From positions 79,585,601 through 79,649,600 of the forward strand of contig NC_072894.1 in assembly GCF_027943255.1 (NCBI RefSeq): a stretch of DNA of 64,000 nt. The letters run 5' to 3'. The notes below the pieces were generated by a model. The model ran no database searches, was not told the DNA's origin, and was given only the letters and a program-made list of their open reading frames with translations. Within the stretch, counting starts at the first letter, position 1, and each line of letters opens with the position of its first letter. This DNA is from Anastrepha obliqua (lineage: Eukaryota > Arthropoda > Insecta > Diptera > Tephritidae). Made by a program: the position numbers and the translations under genes. This document shows positions 33,225 through 45,584 of this stretch, piece after piece.

Positions 33225-34128
33225 GTGATATATATATAAAGGATGTAATTCTGTTGGATGTTTGGTCGAGCCACTCGCCCTATTTGTCGTGTCCATCTTA
33301 AGGCGTTCCGGTGGTCTAGAATTTGCAAGAAAATCGACTTTTTTTGATATTTCGAAAGTATAGGCTTTTAAGAATATAGTAACAAATTTTTGGAAAGATA
33401 TCCCCAGTATTTTCGATTTTACAGCTGTTTTAGCAGGTAAAGTCAGATTCGTCACGCGGCGGCATCAATGGTCGGCTTGGTGTTGTCAAAAACAGAACAA
33501 AACTATTCAACCGGATCGCCTGAAATTTTAAGATATTATTCACAACATCAATGGCTATCGCCTATACTAAAATCATATTATTATTTCCGTTATTTTGTTT
33601 TTTTTTTAACTAAAAAAACCCGATGCCACTCCAAAAGTCAAATTTGTATTGTTTTTTTTTTTAGTACGAGATATAGCTGCAGCTATACTGATAAATAATT
33701 TTCTTGCTTTCTTGGTTTTTTTGTTTCAGATAAATAGAAGAGCCAAAATGGACAACACCGCTCAGGCCCACTTTTTCGTTTTCGATTTAATTAAAATTTT
33801 TTTTGTTTTCATTTTTGTGTGTAAAAGAAATTAAGTAAAAAGCCTAAAAAATAAAAGTATCGTTTTTAATTTTTTTATTGTACAAAAAACTTTTCATGCT
33901 CTAGACCACCGGGACCCCTTAATGTTATTCCACAAATGACTTACAGTTTTAAGCCCACTCTGAATGGCAGATGGTTTTCTATGAATAACTTTTCGTTTGT
34001 CATTGCCTGCCGAGGGGCGGGCGCTATTAGAAACAACTTTTCCTATCAATTGATGTTTCACGCCTGTTGAGTACTTCCGAATGCTACCCATATACCAATC
34101 TATTCGGCTACGTCGGCCGCCGTGATGT
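33225..34128 (-). mobile_element. tRNA-derived SINE split by a TTAA MITE
   Basis: The minus-strand SINE runs from the head CGACGTAGCCGAATAGATTGG (34116 downward) through AAAGTTGTTTCTAATAGCGC to TTGTGGAATAACATTAA at 33919. It resumes at 33301 with TTAAGATGGACACGACAAAT, GGCTCGACCAAACATCCAAC and a TA-rich tail. The interruption is the TTAA element listed separately. Confidence 0.82.
33298..33922. mobile_element. TTAA-flanked MITE inserted in the SINE
   Basis: Left TTAAGGCGTTCCGGTGGTCT, right reversed TTAAGGGGTCCCGGTGGTCT, so the inverted ends share about 22 bp. It is 625 bp including both TTAA sites. No coding sequence. An internal TTTGATATTTCGAAAGTATA is shared with the third TTAA element at 39.0 kb, suggesting related families. 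Confidence 0.9.
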
Positions 34129-34135
34129 ATAAGTA

Positions 34136-35056
34136 GAGTCAATTCGGCACTCCAAGTGTAACCAATTAAAAAAGCCATAAATTTAGTTTGGAAAATTACT
34201 TTTATTCAATTCAAATTAAAAAATGTGTGAAAATAATACAAAATTAAGAATAAATTTGTCTTTGCTCGATATGCCCATCTTTTGCCTTGACTAGGTCTTG
34301 GCACGGTCCAGAAACGAATCGCAAGCAGCCCGACTGCGATAGTATTTTGCCCCACTCGCGGGAAATGGCTTCTTTCAGCGCCTCGAGACTGGTGAATCTT
34401 TTAGTTCGGACCTTCCTCTCCAAAATGGCCCAACGAGAATAATCCATCGGATTCGCGTCTAGTGAACTTGAGAGCCATTGTGTGGACCTAATAAAGTTCG
34501 GAACGTTGTTTGTTAGCCATTCTTGGTTCACTTGAGCTTTGTGAGTCGGTACCGTGTACTGTTGAAACGTCCATGGTGTGCCACCGAAATGTGTGTCTGC
34601 CCGCGGCTTCAAAGCAAACTCCAGAATACTTTCCCGATAATGTTTCGCATTTAGCTTGATTTCGCTCAAGTCGCTTCTTCACTTTTTGAACCATTTCACG
34701 TGACGTTGCAGTCTTTTGATTTCCACCTCCATGACGTTTCACGATGCTACCAATATCAGTGTAACGAGTAATGGTATATCAGTGTAACGATAATCAAAAA
34801 CTTTTTTACTTTAAGGTGCTCGAGCTCACGAACAATCGCTGGTTGTGATTTTCCAGCGAAATATAATGCAATCACAAAATTACGCTTGAAATCCATTACT
34901 GATTTTCTTTCCTCGCATTTACTCTCGGCAAAATACTTTCGCGCGCTTGTAAACAATATCCTGGGTTGTCATTTGGCCAACTAACAGACAGGTGATGCCC
35001 GTGTGTCAGCTGCGCGAGCGGTCTGAAGTTGGTTACACTTCGAGTGCCGGACGCTG
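34136..35056 (-). mobile_element. maT-like (Tc1/mariner) element, internally deleted
   Basis: Ends: GGCACTCCAAGTGTAACCAA at 34146 and, reversed from 35051, GTCCGGCACTCGAAGTGTAA, each next to TA. About 920 bp against an expected 1.3 kb. The start of a second copy with the same end and 3' sequence lies at 63910-64000. Confidence 0.85.
34247..34956 (-). pseudogene. maT-like transposase pseudogene
   Basis: Minus strand: FKRNFVIALYFAGKSQPAIV (helix-turn-helix 1), KRHGGGNQKTATSREMVQKV (linker), then WTFQQYTVPTHKAQVNQEWL (second catalytic Asp region, with QQDSAPSHKA expected), NVPNFIRSTQWLSSSLDANP and MDYSRWAILERKV (third Asp region, SPDLNPMDY-like), and SREWGKILSQSGCLR. The block with the first catalytic Asp is deleted, and frameshifts lie near 34690 and 34800. 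The catalytic spacing fits the maT branch. Confidence 0.85.
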
Positions 35057-36901
35057 TAACATCGCTCAGGCTGGCCTAGTGAGGTGACGCTTTCAGAAAT
35101 TGTTAAAAGAATCAAAAGATGCACGTTTGAAAAAAAACAAAAAAAAAGAAAAACGAAACGCAAAAACCATTGGAGTATCATCTACAAACCCTTTGAGTAT
35201 CACCCATGAACTTCTTGGTGTGTCTAGGACCAGCGCAAAATATGTAGGCATGGGGAACATACACATCACAGTAGCGATACGGCGAGTGTTAGTTTCATAT
35301 GCTGTACTTATACATGAATTTTTGAGGGTAATGATTGCTGGTTTGTCTCTGTGATCTCTGGTTGCCTTAGGTTGATGTCAGAGTGCACACAATAAGTAGT
35401 GCGATAATATGGTGCACGTGGTTTTCTATGCCAATTGAACAGAAGAACGTGCAAGAAGTGAGAAATTCGACTGTAAGCTGTAAACTTTTACATAGCCAAT
35501 ATATTTTTATTTTTTCTGTCGGAATCTATTAGCGGAACCCCATTATTTTGGAAACGTTTTATTTTGTCGTAGTGATGTCATAGTATGTCGTAGTATGTCA
35601 CAATATGATTACAAATTGTCTTATAATTAGGTAATTTCTTTATTATTAAATAAATGTTTTCCCTGTATACAATTTTAAATATCATATAGCCTTAATATTT
35701 TGCTTAAATAAAATAAATTATTATCTATGTACATACAAATGGCAAATTTACTTTACTACATGGGTCGAGTTCGACCCAAAATCAGTAATTTGAGTAATTC
35801 TGAGAACCTTACAAAAGTTAAATACTCCTCAGCTGCTTATACATTTATTCGTGTACGATCTTTATATATGGGTTTTGGTTATTGATGTATGAAAGCATCC
35901 TCTGAAAAAACCAATTTCGTACATTTTCCACACACACACCCACATCCTAGTACTTTTATTATTATTGCGGGTATGATTCGTGTCTTGTATTCCTCCCTTT
36001 TATTGCTCTTGGTTATTGTTCCAGTATGTAATCAAACATATACAATACACTCTTATATATGCAGGATTCTTATTTAGTGCTCGAGCTGTCTCGGCTGCCA
36101 CCCTCAGCGCTTAACGTCCACCCAGAATACGAGTACTTCAGCCTAACATACATACAGCCATAGGTATGTATGTGCATGCATACAAGCAAGTTATTGTTTC
36201 CTACTTTACGTATGTAGTGATTGCATTACCATCGCCATCAGGGTTCGAAAAACCTCTGCTATTAACTTTCATATCAGCTGCCTTTTCAATCGTTCCAACT
36301 CAATTTCCTTTATCCTTATTTTCATTTTACTATCTCACCAACCATTACGGTGCTGTTATACACGAACGCAGCCCTAGCCCGTAACTGTAGCGTGTAAAAA
36401 CGAAAAATTGACAAAACCCATGATTGCTGCTCTTTCCTGCTATTTCTTTTTTTGTATTCAATTTATACCGGTTACTTGTGTGGCTGTATACTTGGTTTAC
36501 TAGAGAACAGTGTGGCTACTGAGCAGCATGCTTCCGGGCCTTGGCCTATGCACATACTTGTATGTATGTAAACTTTACCATTTATCGTTTTAACTATTTA
36601 ATAATTTTGTATTTAATTTTTTTTATTTTTTTATAAAAACATAGTTTGTACTACAAAAAAAAACATTGTAAAAACCGAAATAGCTAACACGAAATTTAAA
36701 AAACTTCCAAAAAAATTGTATCACAAACTAAAATTTTTGATCATAGTTACATTTAAAAAAAAAATTATTATAGTCCATGCAATTTCGATATAATATTGTG
36801 CCAGTTTAGAGCGGCTAAATAAGGGCGTTGATTTTTATAAATTTTTTTTTTGCTAGTATTATGCATTTTCTTCTATATAATGAATACATTTTTTCTTACA
36901 G
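35057..36901. other. non-coding stretch
   Basis: About 1.8 kb. Small features only: a TATGTCGTAG short tandem near 35580 and the palindrome TGGGTCGAGTTCGACCCA at about 35760. No gene recognised. Confidence 0.4.
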
Positions 36902-37012
36902 GGTGGCGCAAAATTAAGCAACCAATCCTCATGTCGCAATTGGCATTTGTGAACTAGACAGCTGCAGCATACAAACTGACAAACAATATTTTTTCATAAT
37001 TTTGTGCCACCT
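36902..37012. mobile_element. short MITE-like element
   Basis: GGTGGCGCAAAATTA at the left and TAATTTTGTGCCACC at the right form 15-bp inverted ends around about 110 bp. CTGCAGCATAC and TTGTGAACTAG inside recur, reversed, in the element at 54.23 kb. Confidence 0.65.
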
Positions 37013-37229
37013 TCCACATGAAAAAAATAGATGGATTATAAAGCTTCACATTCAAGATTTTTCTAAATATGCCGATTAAAAAGTTTGAAATTTCAGTGAA
37101 AACTTTTTGCTCTTGAAAAGAGCTTACATATATTTATTTTTCCGTGAAAATATGATGGCAGCTAATGCCCCACAAAAAAATAATGTTATTATTTATTTCG
37201 GTTTTAACCTGTTCGTACATAACTGACCT

Positions 37230-38988
37230 CATCGTTCTTTATTTTTCCTACGAGATATCTTCCGAATGCAATAAAATGCAAGTAACTCTAAATAAGATTG
37301 AGTATTGGTGCGAATTGCATGGGCTTTCGGTGAATACTACAAAAAGTACCTTAGTGCTTTGCACTAGGAAACGCAATATGGAAGGCCTGTTACTACCCAC
37401 ATTGAAAGGGGTAACACTGCAACCGTCTTCTGACGTTAAATATTTAGGAGCAATACTAGATAGTAAGCTTACCTGGAAGAAGCACGTCGAACAGAAGGTC
37501 TCTCGAACACTAAAAGTCTTTTGGCAGCGAGAGAGCACCTTTGGCAAGACATGGGGACTAAGACCGGCGATAGTACACTGGCTGTACGTCACCCTGATTA
37601 GACACACTATTACATACGCCTCTGTAGTATGGTGGAAAGCCACAATGGTTAATTCCAGAGTAAAAACCCTAAACAGGCTACAGAGAAGTGTGTGCTTGGG
37701 CATCACAGGTGCTATGAGTATGACATCTTAATACCATTCTGAACTTGCAACCTCTAGATCTTCAAATTCGAAAGGAAGCAATGAAGGCGGCGTACAGGCT
37801 CAAGTTAAACGGAGTTTGGGGAAATTAAGTAAACACTGGCCATAGTCAGCTATACCACCAGTTATCGGAGCGATGCACACTGTTCTCGATGCCATTGGAC
37901 AATCAGGTACCTTTCGTTAGCTTCGGTAGCAAGTATGATGGTTGGATCCCAGATAGAGATCAATGGTGAAGTCCAGAGAACCTATAAACGGGATATCAGC
38001 ACACTTTCTACATCGACGGATCCAAAACCAGTGATGGAAGTGGATCTGGATGGTACTTAGACGAAGACACTAAGTACTCCTATGCCACAGCACAGATGGC
38101 CACGGTATTCCTTACGGAAGTCTATGACATCTTGAATGTGGCGTGTTGGCTAATTGAGAAAAAGTGGCGGGGCAACAGTATTGGAATTTTTAGTGACAGT
38201 CAAGCTGCACTGAAAGCCCTTGCCAACCCACGCTGCTCTGCGAAGTTAGTCGGTGAATGTAAGACAAAACTGTGTTGCAAAACACAACAGAATTAGTTTT
38301 ATAGGGGTGCCTGGACATTGTAGTATTACAGGGAACGAGTTAGCTGATAAATTGCCAAAGCGAGACTCTGCAAGTATGTCCCTAGGCCCTGAAATCTTTC
38401 TAGGCGCCAATTCCGCATCGATTCAACTATGGATGGACGACTCATGAGGTCTACCCATAGAGGACGTTGGTCTGAGTTGAACTCGTGCAGCGTAGCCAAG
38501 TGCTTTGTGAATGAACCAAACAGGAAAATAGCGACACGTTTTAGGAAAAAATCTTAGTAGGAAGGACTTGCGAGTACTGGTGGGTATAATCACAGGGCAC
38601 AACGTCTTTGGTCAGCATATGGCTACCATGGGGGTCGTAGACAGGCCGATATGGCTATCCTGTCTTGAGAATGACGACTCTGCAGAGCATTGAATCTCTG
38701 TAGCTGTCCTGCATTTTCCAGAATCAGACTTAGGATATTGGGTTGCGATATACTGAGTATGGATAAAGTTTATACTCTTCCTCTTCCGGATCTCTTAAGA
38801 TTCATTAATGAATCCAAGAGATTTGTGGAAGAGTGACTTCAAACTAATTTATCCGTCTTACCACCCACTTTTTATCTTTCCTATCTCTATTCTTTCTACT
38901 GAAATCTATCCGGTTGTAGTATAATGGTCTACTGACTGAGTGCCTGGACTTGTCCAACCCCCTCAAATCTAATCTAATCTAATCTACA
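37230..38988 (+). pseudogene. LINE ORF2 3' half: RT thumb, RNase H, Cys/His end, AATCT tail
   Basis: A long frame to 37731 holds IEYWCELHGLSVNTTKSTLV, SDVKYLGAILDSKLTWKKHV and ASVVWWKATMVNSRV (RT palm-thumb). After a frameshift come FYIDGSKTSDGSG (RNase H first Asp), IGIFSDSQAALKAL (second Asp), FIGVPGHCSITGNELADKL (GH..N..AD), ASMSLGPEIFLGANSASIQL and a degraded Cys/His end. The copy ends in AATCTAATCTAATCTAATCT (38966-38985). RNase H plus this tail points to a Jockey/I-like family; the fragment at 1.2 kb belongs to it. Confidence 0.85.
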
Positions 38989-39714
38989 TACATCCAGAAT
39001 TTTCAAAAAATAAAGTTTTTGTTTTTTCGATATTTCGAAAGTATAGTACCTTAAGTGAAATACTGTGAAAATCTCATGCCGAAATTCCTAATATTATAGC
39101 TTCTGCAGCCCATTAACTAGGTAGAGAGCGGCCCGCGCGCCCCTGCACCTCAAACTTTAAACTCGTTTTTCTCGAAACTACTTTTTCCGGTACAGTCTGC
39201 ATGATAACTCGTACAGTTTTTAGTACAATATTTTTTCATGTGGTTTTAATATTCGAAAGTATTTCCTCCATAGACTTGATTTTTGATATTTTAATTACAA
39301 AATTTTATAAACATAATAAAGTGTGACATTTATGACGTAAAACGCATACTTTTTTTTTAAATGCCGTAAATTGCAAAATTTTTCGGAATTCAAAAATCCA
39401 GCTCGACGACTGCGAGAACTATAACTTTATTTTACAAGAACTTTTTCACTTTTGACAGGTCCATCAAAATTTCAAAGAGAAATGTTGCTAACCGTGGAGC
39501 AATTTTTTGTTTTTTTGCATTATACATTGGGTCACGTGATTTTTTATATAATAATTTGTGTAAAGAAAAACTAAAATACTTTTTTTTATAAAGTTTAAGT
39601 ACTAATAAACAATGCATCAAATTTTTTTATATTTATTTCTATTGTTATCCCTTCTAAAAACAGTTTTTCTTTTAACGCATTTTTTGGCGCTACTGAACGT
39701 ATGTAACCCCTTAA
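38986..39714. mobile_element. TTAA-type MITE, left end lost
   Basis: Right end reversed from 39714: TTAAGGGGTTACATACGTTC. The left edge abuts the LINE tail and reads ACATACATCCAGAATTTTC, i.e. the same end minus TTAAGGGGTT. The interior has no coding sequence and shares TTCGATATTTCGAAAGTATA with the 33.3 kb element. Confidence 0.7.
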
Positions 39715-39833
39715 AGAAAATTGCACAAAAATGCATCAGTTCGCATTCCAACGGCTTCCGCAGAATCGGAAAGAATGTTCAGTAAGGCTGAATTCATCAT
39801 TTCTCATCGCAGAGCAGTTTCAAAATTAAAAAA
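39711..39833 (+). pseudogene. hAT transposase C-terminal dimerisation scrap
   Basis: Directly after the TTAA: LKKIAQKCIS, then after one frameshift VRIPTASAESERMFSKAEFI and ISHRRAV. P-T-x-S-A-x-S-E-R-x-F-S is the signature of the hAT dimerisation domain. Nothing upstream is left because the TTAA element starts here. Confidence 0.75.
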
Positions 39834-40130
39834 ACAAAAAACCAAAAAAAACATCCTTTTTTTGTGAACAAACATTAATGTTAATTTGTCAATTCCATGA
39901 ATTTTGTATTCATTTATTAGTTTTTCTATACATAAAACGTATAAACGCTTTGTTAAACTGATTTTCTTTCTTTCTCTTTTATCTATTTCATCAGAGCATA
40001 CATTAAATTCATTGAAAATTTTGTCGATGGCATCGTTGTTTTCCTCCAGAATATCGAAAATGTTGTAAGGCGGCAATAACGGTAGTTTTCCAGCTTTAGT
40101 GAGTAGCGAGTAGCCGTACCATTATAGTTT
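39804..40130 (-). other. unrecognised open frame, 90-105 codons
   Basis: Minus-strand frame from a stop near 40130 reads WYGYSLLTKAGKLPLLPPYN, IFDILEENNDAIDKIFNEFN, VCSDEIDKRERKKISLTKRL and more. The composition is more protein-like than most open frames here. It overlaps the hAT scrap at its 3' end and has no known motif, signal or neighbour support. It could be a fragment of an unknown element or chance. Confidence 0.25.
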
Positions 40131-41169
40131 TTCTTAATTTTGCCGCAATCTACACACAACGATTTTCTTTAACGTCCAATCAACGGTTATGTCTGATTTC
40201 TTAGCTCTGTTGTTTTTCTAGTTGATACACGCCTTTCTCTAGCAATTTCTTTGCTCCGGCGACGTAGACCATGTTTTGTTGTGATTTATTTTTTATTTTT
40301 TCTACTCTATTTTCCACTTTTTTCGCTGCTTTTTTTCCTTAAGCCGTCTGGTTACTCATACCATCAATTCATTTCACACTATGTCTGTCTACAAGCATAG
40401 CAAATTTACACTTTGTCCACACGCCTTGCCTCTGCTCAATCACACAAGTCATTCACTCGGTTAGTTGTCTACTTCTCGTTCGAATAAATGTGACTGTGAG
40501 TGTTTGCTTTTATTCCAGTCTTTTCGGGTGTGTGATTTCTAATGCGTTTATATCCCCACAGTTGCCATTAACACATTTGCTTATACGACATTCGACTTCG
40601 AACTTAAAGGAAAATCTTTATTTCTTCCCTTCTTTCTATATTTTTTTTTTCTAATTCGCAATCATTTCACCATTCGCTTATTTGGTATATGTATATTTAT
40701 GTGAGACTCGCCTTTGGACTTCCGACCATCGCACATTTACAATTTCCATTTTACGACTCTTGCATCCATTCATATGTGTACGAAATAATTGGCTTAAATT
40801 GAGTTAGGAAATTCACTTAAAGCTTGTTTGGGATATTGTTCATATAAACTTCTTCGTAGTGAGCGTTTTTTCCACTAAGTGTATAGGGTGGCTGATACTT
40901 GCATATGAAGATAGTTATATAGTACTCATGTGTGGGTATTGAATATACGCATTTGAATCCCAAGCCAGTGCTTAAGCTATTATTTTTAAATTTCTTTTAC
41001 AAATCCTCATCCCAGATACGAAATGTTACTTGTCGACTAGAACATTAGTCAATGCTGCAGATGATGGAATTAAGAAGAATAAAGTCTCCGGAAGAGTTCC
41101 ACGCAGATTCGTTCTGGGTCTAATGGTGTTGAGCTATTGGATTTACAGGTATGTGTGAGAAGTGGAAGT
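40131..41169. other. non-coding stretch
   Basis: AT-rich, no gene or repeat recognised. Confidence 0.4.
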
Positions 41170-42385
41170 TAAATAGGTACGTAAGGTAGGTCCAAAAGAC
41201 TTTCTGAGTCCTTCGTATATCGTATTGGGGCCAAAGGGTATTCGAAATAGCACATGAATAAATGGAACTTCATCTTTTCTGCGCTTTTCTCAGAAATAAT
41301 TTGTACAGTTCCCCTTCAACAACTGTCAGGAGGATGCCAATGACCGGATAGGAGGTCTCTCAGACCAATTCAGTCCCCTTCCTGGCAAGCCCATCAGCTA
41401 TTTCATTTCCCTCTATGTTCCAGATCATCAGAGAAATGTTACCTGCACACCCAAGAGATTTGATCTCCTCCAGCGGTTTACTAATTTCGTTCTACATCAT
41501 GGCGCCGTCAGGTTCTTAATCGCGGCTTGACGACCGGAGAAAATGTTAATATCTCACTCGCTCCTGCGTTCCCTAAGCATTTTGCATGCCTGCAGGATCG
41601 CAAAGACTTCTGCTTGAAAAACCCTAGCAGGGTTCGGCAGTTTAAAGGATATAGATAAATTGGCTAAGATTGTCCTAGCAAGACCCTCAAACTCTAATTT
41701 GCGGATAGAGAGATTTGTTTAAAGTTCGGAGAAATACGGTGTTAACCGCTCGAAAATGCTACCATGGCCCTTGAGAGATTGCCTCCAGAGATCAACCTCC
41801 TTTAATCTGATTGCACTTTGAGTTGCGATGGAAATAACGTAAAAGTAGATGGGAAGTAAGTGCAAAAGGACATTCAGGGCTGCACTGGGGCAAGTTTTAC
41901 ATGCTCCGGTAATGGCAATGCATGCAATCCTTTCACCCTTTCCAGTTTAGTGTTATTATAGCCTTTCCGAAGATCTTCCCTCCAAGCCAGGCAATCATAC
42001 GTTAAAATTGGCAGAACCACTACTTTGAACATCCACAGCACGACCTGTGGGTTGAGTCCCCATTTTTTACCGAACATAGATTTCCAGGAGTGGAAGGCTA
42101 ACTGGCCTTCTTTAACCGATTTTCAATATGTAGCTTCCAATGGAGTTTGGAGTCAAATATCACTCCAAGATACCTAACTTTCGATGAAAGCGGGAGAACG
42201 TGGTTGTTTAATTTGGGAAGTCCACCCTGGTTCATATTTTCTGGTAAATAGCGCCAGCTCCGATTTGTCAGAGTTGACTCGGAGGCCACAAGTGGTAGCC
42301 CAGCGACTGAGTACAGCCAGTGCCCTTTCCAAAATCTCAGCCATGACTGAGGGAAACGGTCCCGATATCATTTAGAACCCTTAGG
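41170..42385 (-). pseudogene. LINE ORF2 fragment: RT palm to RNase H
   Basis: Minus-strand order: AEILERALAVLSRWATTCGL, RVNSDKSELALFTRKYEPG, SSKVRYLGVIFDSKLHWKLH, MFGKKWGLNPQVVLWMFKVV and VLPILTYDCLAWREDL. Much farther on come a degraded RNase H and GNIEGNEIADGLARKGTELV near 41380. These are I/Jockey-type LINE blocks in the right order, split over several frames. The 3' edge near 41170-41200 has a CCTACCTTACG-like end. Confidence 0.8.
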
Positions 42386-42599
42386 AAGTTAAATAAGTTC
42401 ATGAGAAAAATACACAGGTTGCTTTAGTGTGAGTTAGTTTTTAAGCATTCAACTTTGAATCTCTGGTATTTTTGGCAAGGGCAAGTTTTTCTTTGTCTAG
42501 CTTATAGAAAATCCTAGGTTCAACCACAGGCAAATTGTGTTCAGCATAGGTTATCTTAGGTTATATGTGCTGCTATTGGAAAAGAGTGTAATATATGGC

Positions 42600-43195
42600 C
42601 AAAACTTCAAACAATTTCAATCTGTGCGAGAATAAATCACATGAGGGGCAACAAGGCTGAACCCATACTCGCTAGCTTCACATTCTGAGGAATTGAAACT
42701 AGTGTACGAATACCGCAACAACCTAAATCAATTGAGTGCAACCAATAAAAGTGTACGTTGCTGAGTTTTGGGTCACTCTGGAATAAGAGGTAATGAAATT
42801 GCTGATGAAATCGCTTGGACGGGGTCGGCAATAGATTTTAATAATTCGCAACCATACTGTGGTATCAATTGGATAGAAGCTAAATAGTTGGGAAAATACT
42901 CAAAGAATTACCCACTGTGAAGTCCGTCAAGCCAAACATCTAATAAGACTAAGAATAATAATTGGTTTGCTGACAGGTCACTATTACTCACATTACCATC
43001 TCTCAAAACCTCACATTGGGAAGTACGCAGAGTGGGTGTAGACTCTGTCTGGAAACTTATGAAAGAGCATATCTTGTACAACTGTATTACCTTGGTGAAG
43101 ACAAGACTGCACATCTTTCGCCTAGATCAAATGGACCCGAATGAAATCAAGAATGCTCCTGTTGCAGATATTCTGAAATTCTGTTGGCGAAAGTG
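42600..43195 (+). pseudogene. LINE RNase H fragment
   Basis: LGHSGIRGNEIADEIAWTGS (RNase H GH..N..AD) and, after frame changes, LIRLRIIIGLLTGHYYSH, CRLCLETYERA and DPNEIKNAPVADILKFCW. This is the end of a LINE ORF2, close to but on the opposite strand from the LINE at 41.2-42.4 kb. Confidence 0.7.
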
Positions 43196-44275
43196 ACTCT
43201 CTGTTAGAATTGAGTCTGGCATTATTTCTGTTATTTATGTTGTGTTATTTACCGATTGTTGAATTGAAATTTCTATTATCTAGAAAGCCATCCATCGAAT
43301 GCGAATCATATGCCCTCGTGTAAAAACTGTAGTTAAAGCTAAATGAATTAAAAACAGACGAAAATGGAAAACAAAGCAAATCGCATTAAAAAAAATCAGT
43401 CAAGGCGAAGCTAGGCATTGGACCGAGTACAAAAAGGAAAAGCGTAAAAAAAAAGTGTATATGTACGTTTGTAATTTATGCAACTAACATGACGGTAACA
43501 CAAGCAAATAATATAGCAAAGCATAAATGCAATACCAAACGGAAAGGGTCGAAGTATCGACACAAGGACTACTGTATTGTTTTTTATCCTTCAGTTTGTT
43601 AACTAGAATTGTGGCAGTATATGGTACTTGTGCTGAATACTGAGTATTTGTCAGCCATGCAGAGAAATCCATTGGTACGAAACTAATTAATAAAATTCTT
43701 AGCATGAACTAATTTGTGCCACATCTCCGGTGTTATGTTAGATATGAAAGTTAAAAATATCGGTAGATAAAAGTTCCAAACCCTAGCTCGACCACCTTGT
43801 ATTTCATTTGCTTTGAAATTATAATCCTATAAAAGAGCAACCACGTCTGCAAAGAAGGTAAAAATGTCTTTGAAATTGAATTTTGAAAATAGACCGAAGC
43901 TTTCAAAACACGCACCACAAATCGCAGATTTGTTTTCCTAAAAAATACTCGTTATCTAAAAAATGCTTTTAAAGCAATTGTAAGCAATATTTATTAAAGA
44001 ATAAATAAATGATTATAGTACAAGAGAGAGGAACTGAGAAATACGTCTGCTTATGGGAAAAGGGATTTAATCAGCTTTATTGCCAAAACGAGTCAATAGG
44101 TGTATAAGTCTATAACTATATTATAAAATAATAACAATTTTTATTAATACAGAGATATACGCAAAATGTAAAAAAAAAATTTTTCCATGCAAAATATTCA
44201 AAAAGATTTAAAAAAGTCAGAAATTTTAGCTTGGTGACTTTCCTTCTATATCAATATGTATATAGGTACTTTCAA
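43196..44275. other. non-coding stretch
   Basis: No gene or repeat recognised. Confidence 0.4.
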
Positions 44276-45112
44276 AGATCAGTAAACAATGCAAGAGGGC
44301 GATTCCATCCATGTATACACAGATTGCTCAAAGCTTGAGGGCAGGGTGGGCGGACGTGTATATTCCGAGCATCTGGGGATATGATATCTAAATTTTCACT
44401 CATAGCCAGGCGGCGATAAAATCCCTCACAAAACAGTCGATAAACTCCAGGTAGCCATGAAATGCTGTGCATCTCTTAACGAGATGGCTGAATCATTTCA
44501 CCTATTGATAGCATGGGTTCCTGGCCATTGTGACATTGAGGACAACTGCAGAGCCGATGAACTACCGAATTCGATACCAAATTGACTGATCAGTACATAG
44601 ACAATGACATAGGCATACCCTTGCGAACATGTAAACTACGTATCCTCGAAGAAATGGTTAGAGCGGCGAATGAAAGACAGCGTAATGAAGCCACTCTCAA
44701 TGCTAAACGCACGAAACGTCTACTAAGAAGAGATAAGCACAGCTTTAACACACTGATTTCAGTTATTACGGGGCACTGCCTAATAGGTAGATACGCCCAA
44801 AAGATGGGTGTGCAAACACATGACTTCTGTAGAAGTTGTCTAGACGAGGAAGAGGAAGAGACAATCCCGCACCCTCCACGTCACTGCCCTGCTCTATCCA
44901 GACGTAGACTCACCATTTTGGGTAGACATTCGTTTAATGACTTGGAAGATCTCGGCGCTGTCGAAATTAAGGATCTTACAAAGTTTTCCAAAAGTACACA
45001 TTGGTTTTAGGAGGGATAATAGCTAGTTCCCCACCCGGCATCACAATGGCCTATAAGCCTGAGTGTGCCTCACTGTGGACAACCGCTTCAACTTAACCTA
45101 ACCTAAACAATG
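44276..45112 (+). pseudogene. LINE ORF2 end: RNase H, Cys/His domain, 3' UTR
   Basis: A degraded RNase H precedes VPGHCDIEDNCRADELPNS near 44515. A 142-codon open frame (44582-45010) then carries IGIPLRTCKLRILEEM, TKRLLRRDKHSFNTLISVIT, GHCLIGRYAQKMGVQTHDFC and RSCLDEEEEETIPHPPRHCP, ending THWF. The 100-bp 3' UTR ends in TTAACCTAACCTAA (45094-45107). The C-terminal part is well preserved; the RNase H has stops. Confidence 0.85.
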
Positions 45113-45439
45113 CAATGCTATTGCATTCGCTGTGATATATAGAAAAACCTTTTGGGTTTCTTATAGCAATAAATAAGGCTCATTATAAGAAGTTAGGACA
45201 AGTTAGGTTAAAATTTGGCAAAAAGAGTAGGCACACTGTGACGAAGAAATCAAATTCATCCTTTGTGATGCCTTTGCAAAGGACGTAAGTTTGAGGAAAA
45301 TTTTTAGAATAGAATAAGCATTTAAATTTAAATTTAAATTAGAATAAGCATTTAAATATTGGTTCTATTAAATGGCGGTATTGTCGAATACGGAACGACG
45401 TTACATTCCCTTCTCCAAAAGCAAATAGTGAACCGATGA
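45113..45439. other. AT-rich non-coding stretch
   Basis: Contains a small duplication of AGAATAAGCATTTAAAT at about 45313 and 45342. No gene. Confidence 0.5.
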
Positions 45440-45584
45440 CAATCGCCGTAGATAAGTTTGATATTATAACAAGCTAATAGAAGGTTCTGGGTTCGATATA
45501 TTCTGCAGTTATAAACCAAAAATAGAGAGAGAAGAAGTTTTTTCTAATGGCGATCAACCCTCAGCAGGAACTGTCAAGCTGCTA

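Noticed and set aside
37248..37706. 152-codon minus-strand frame
   Set aside because: It is antisense to the LINE RT thumb on the plus strand.
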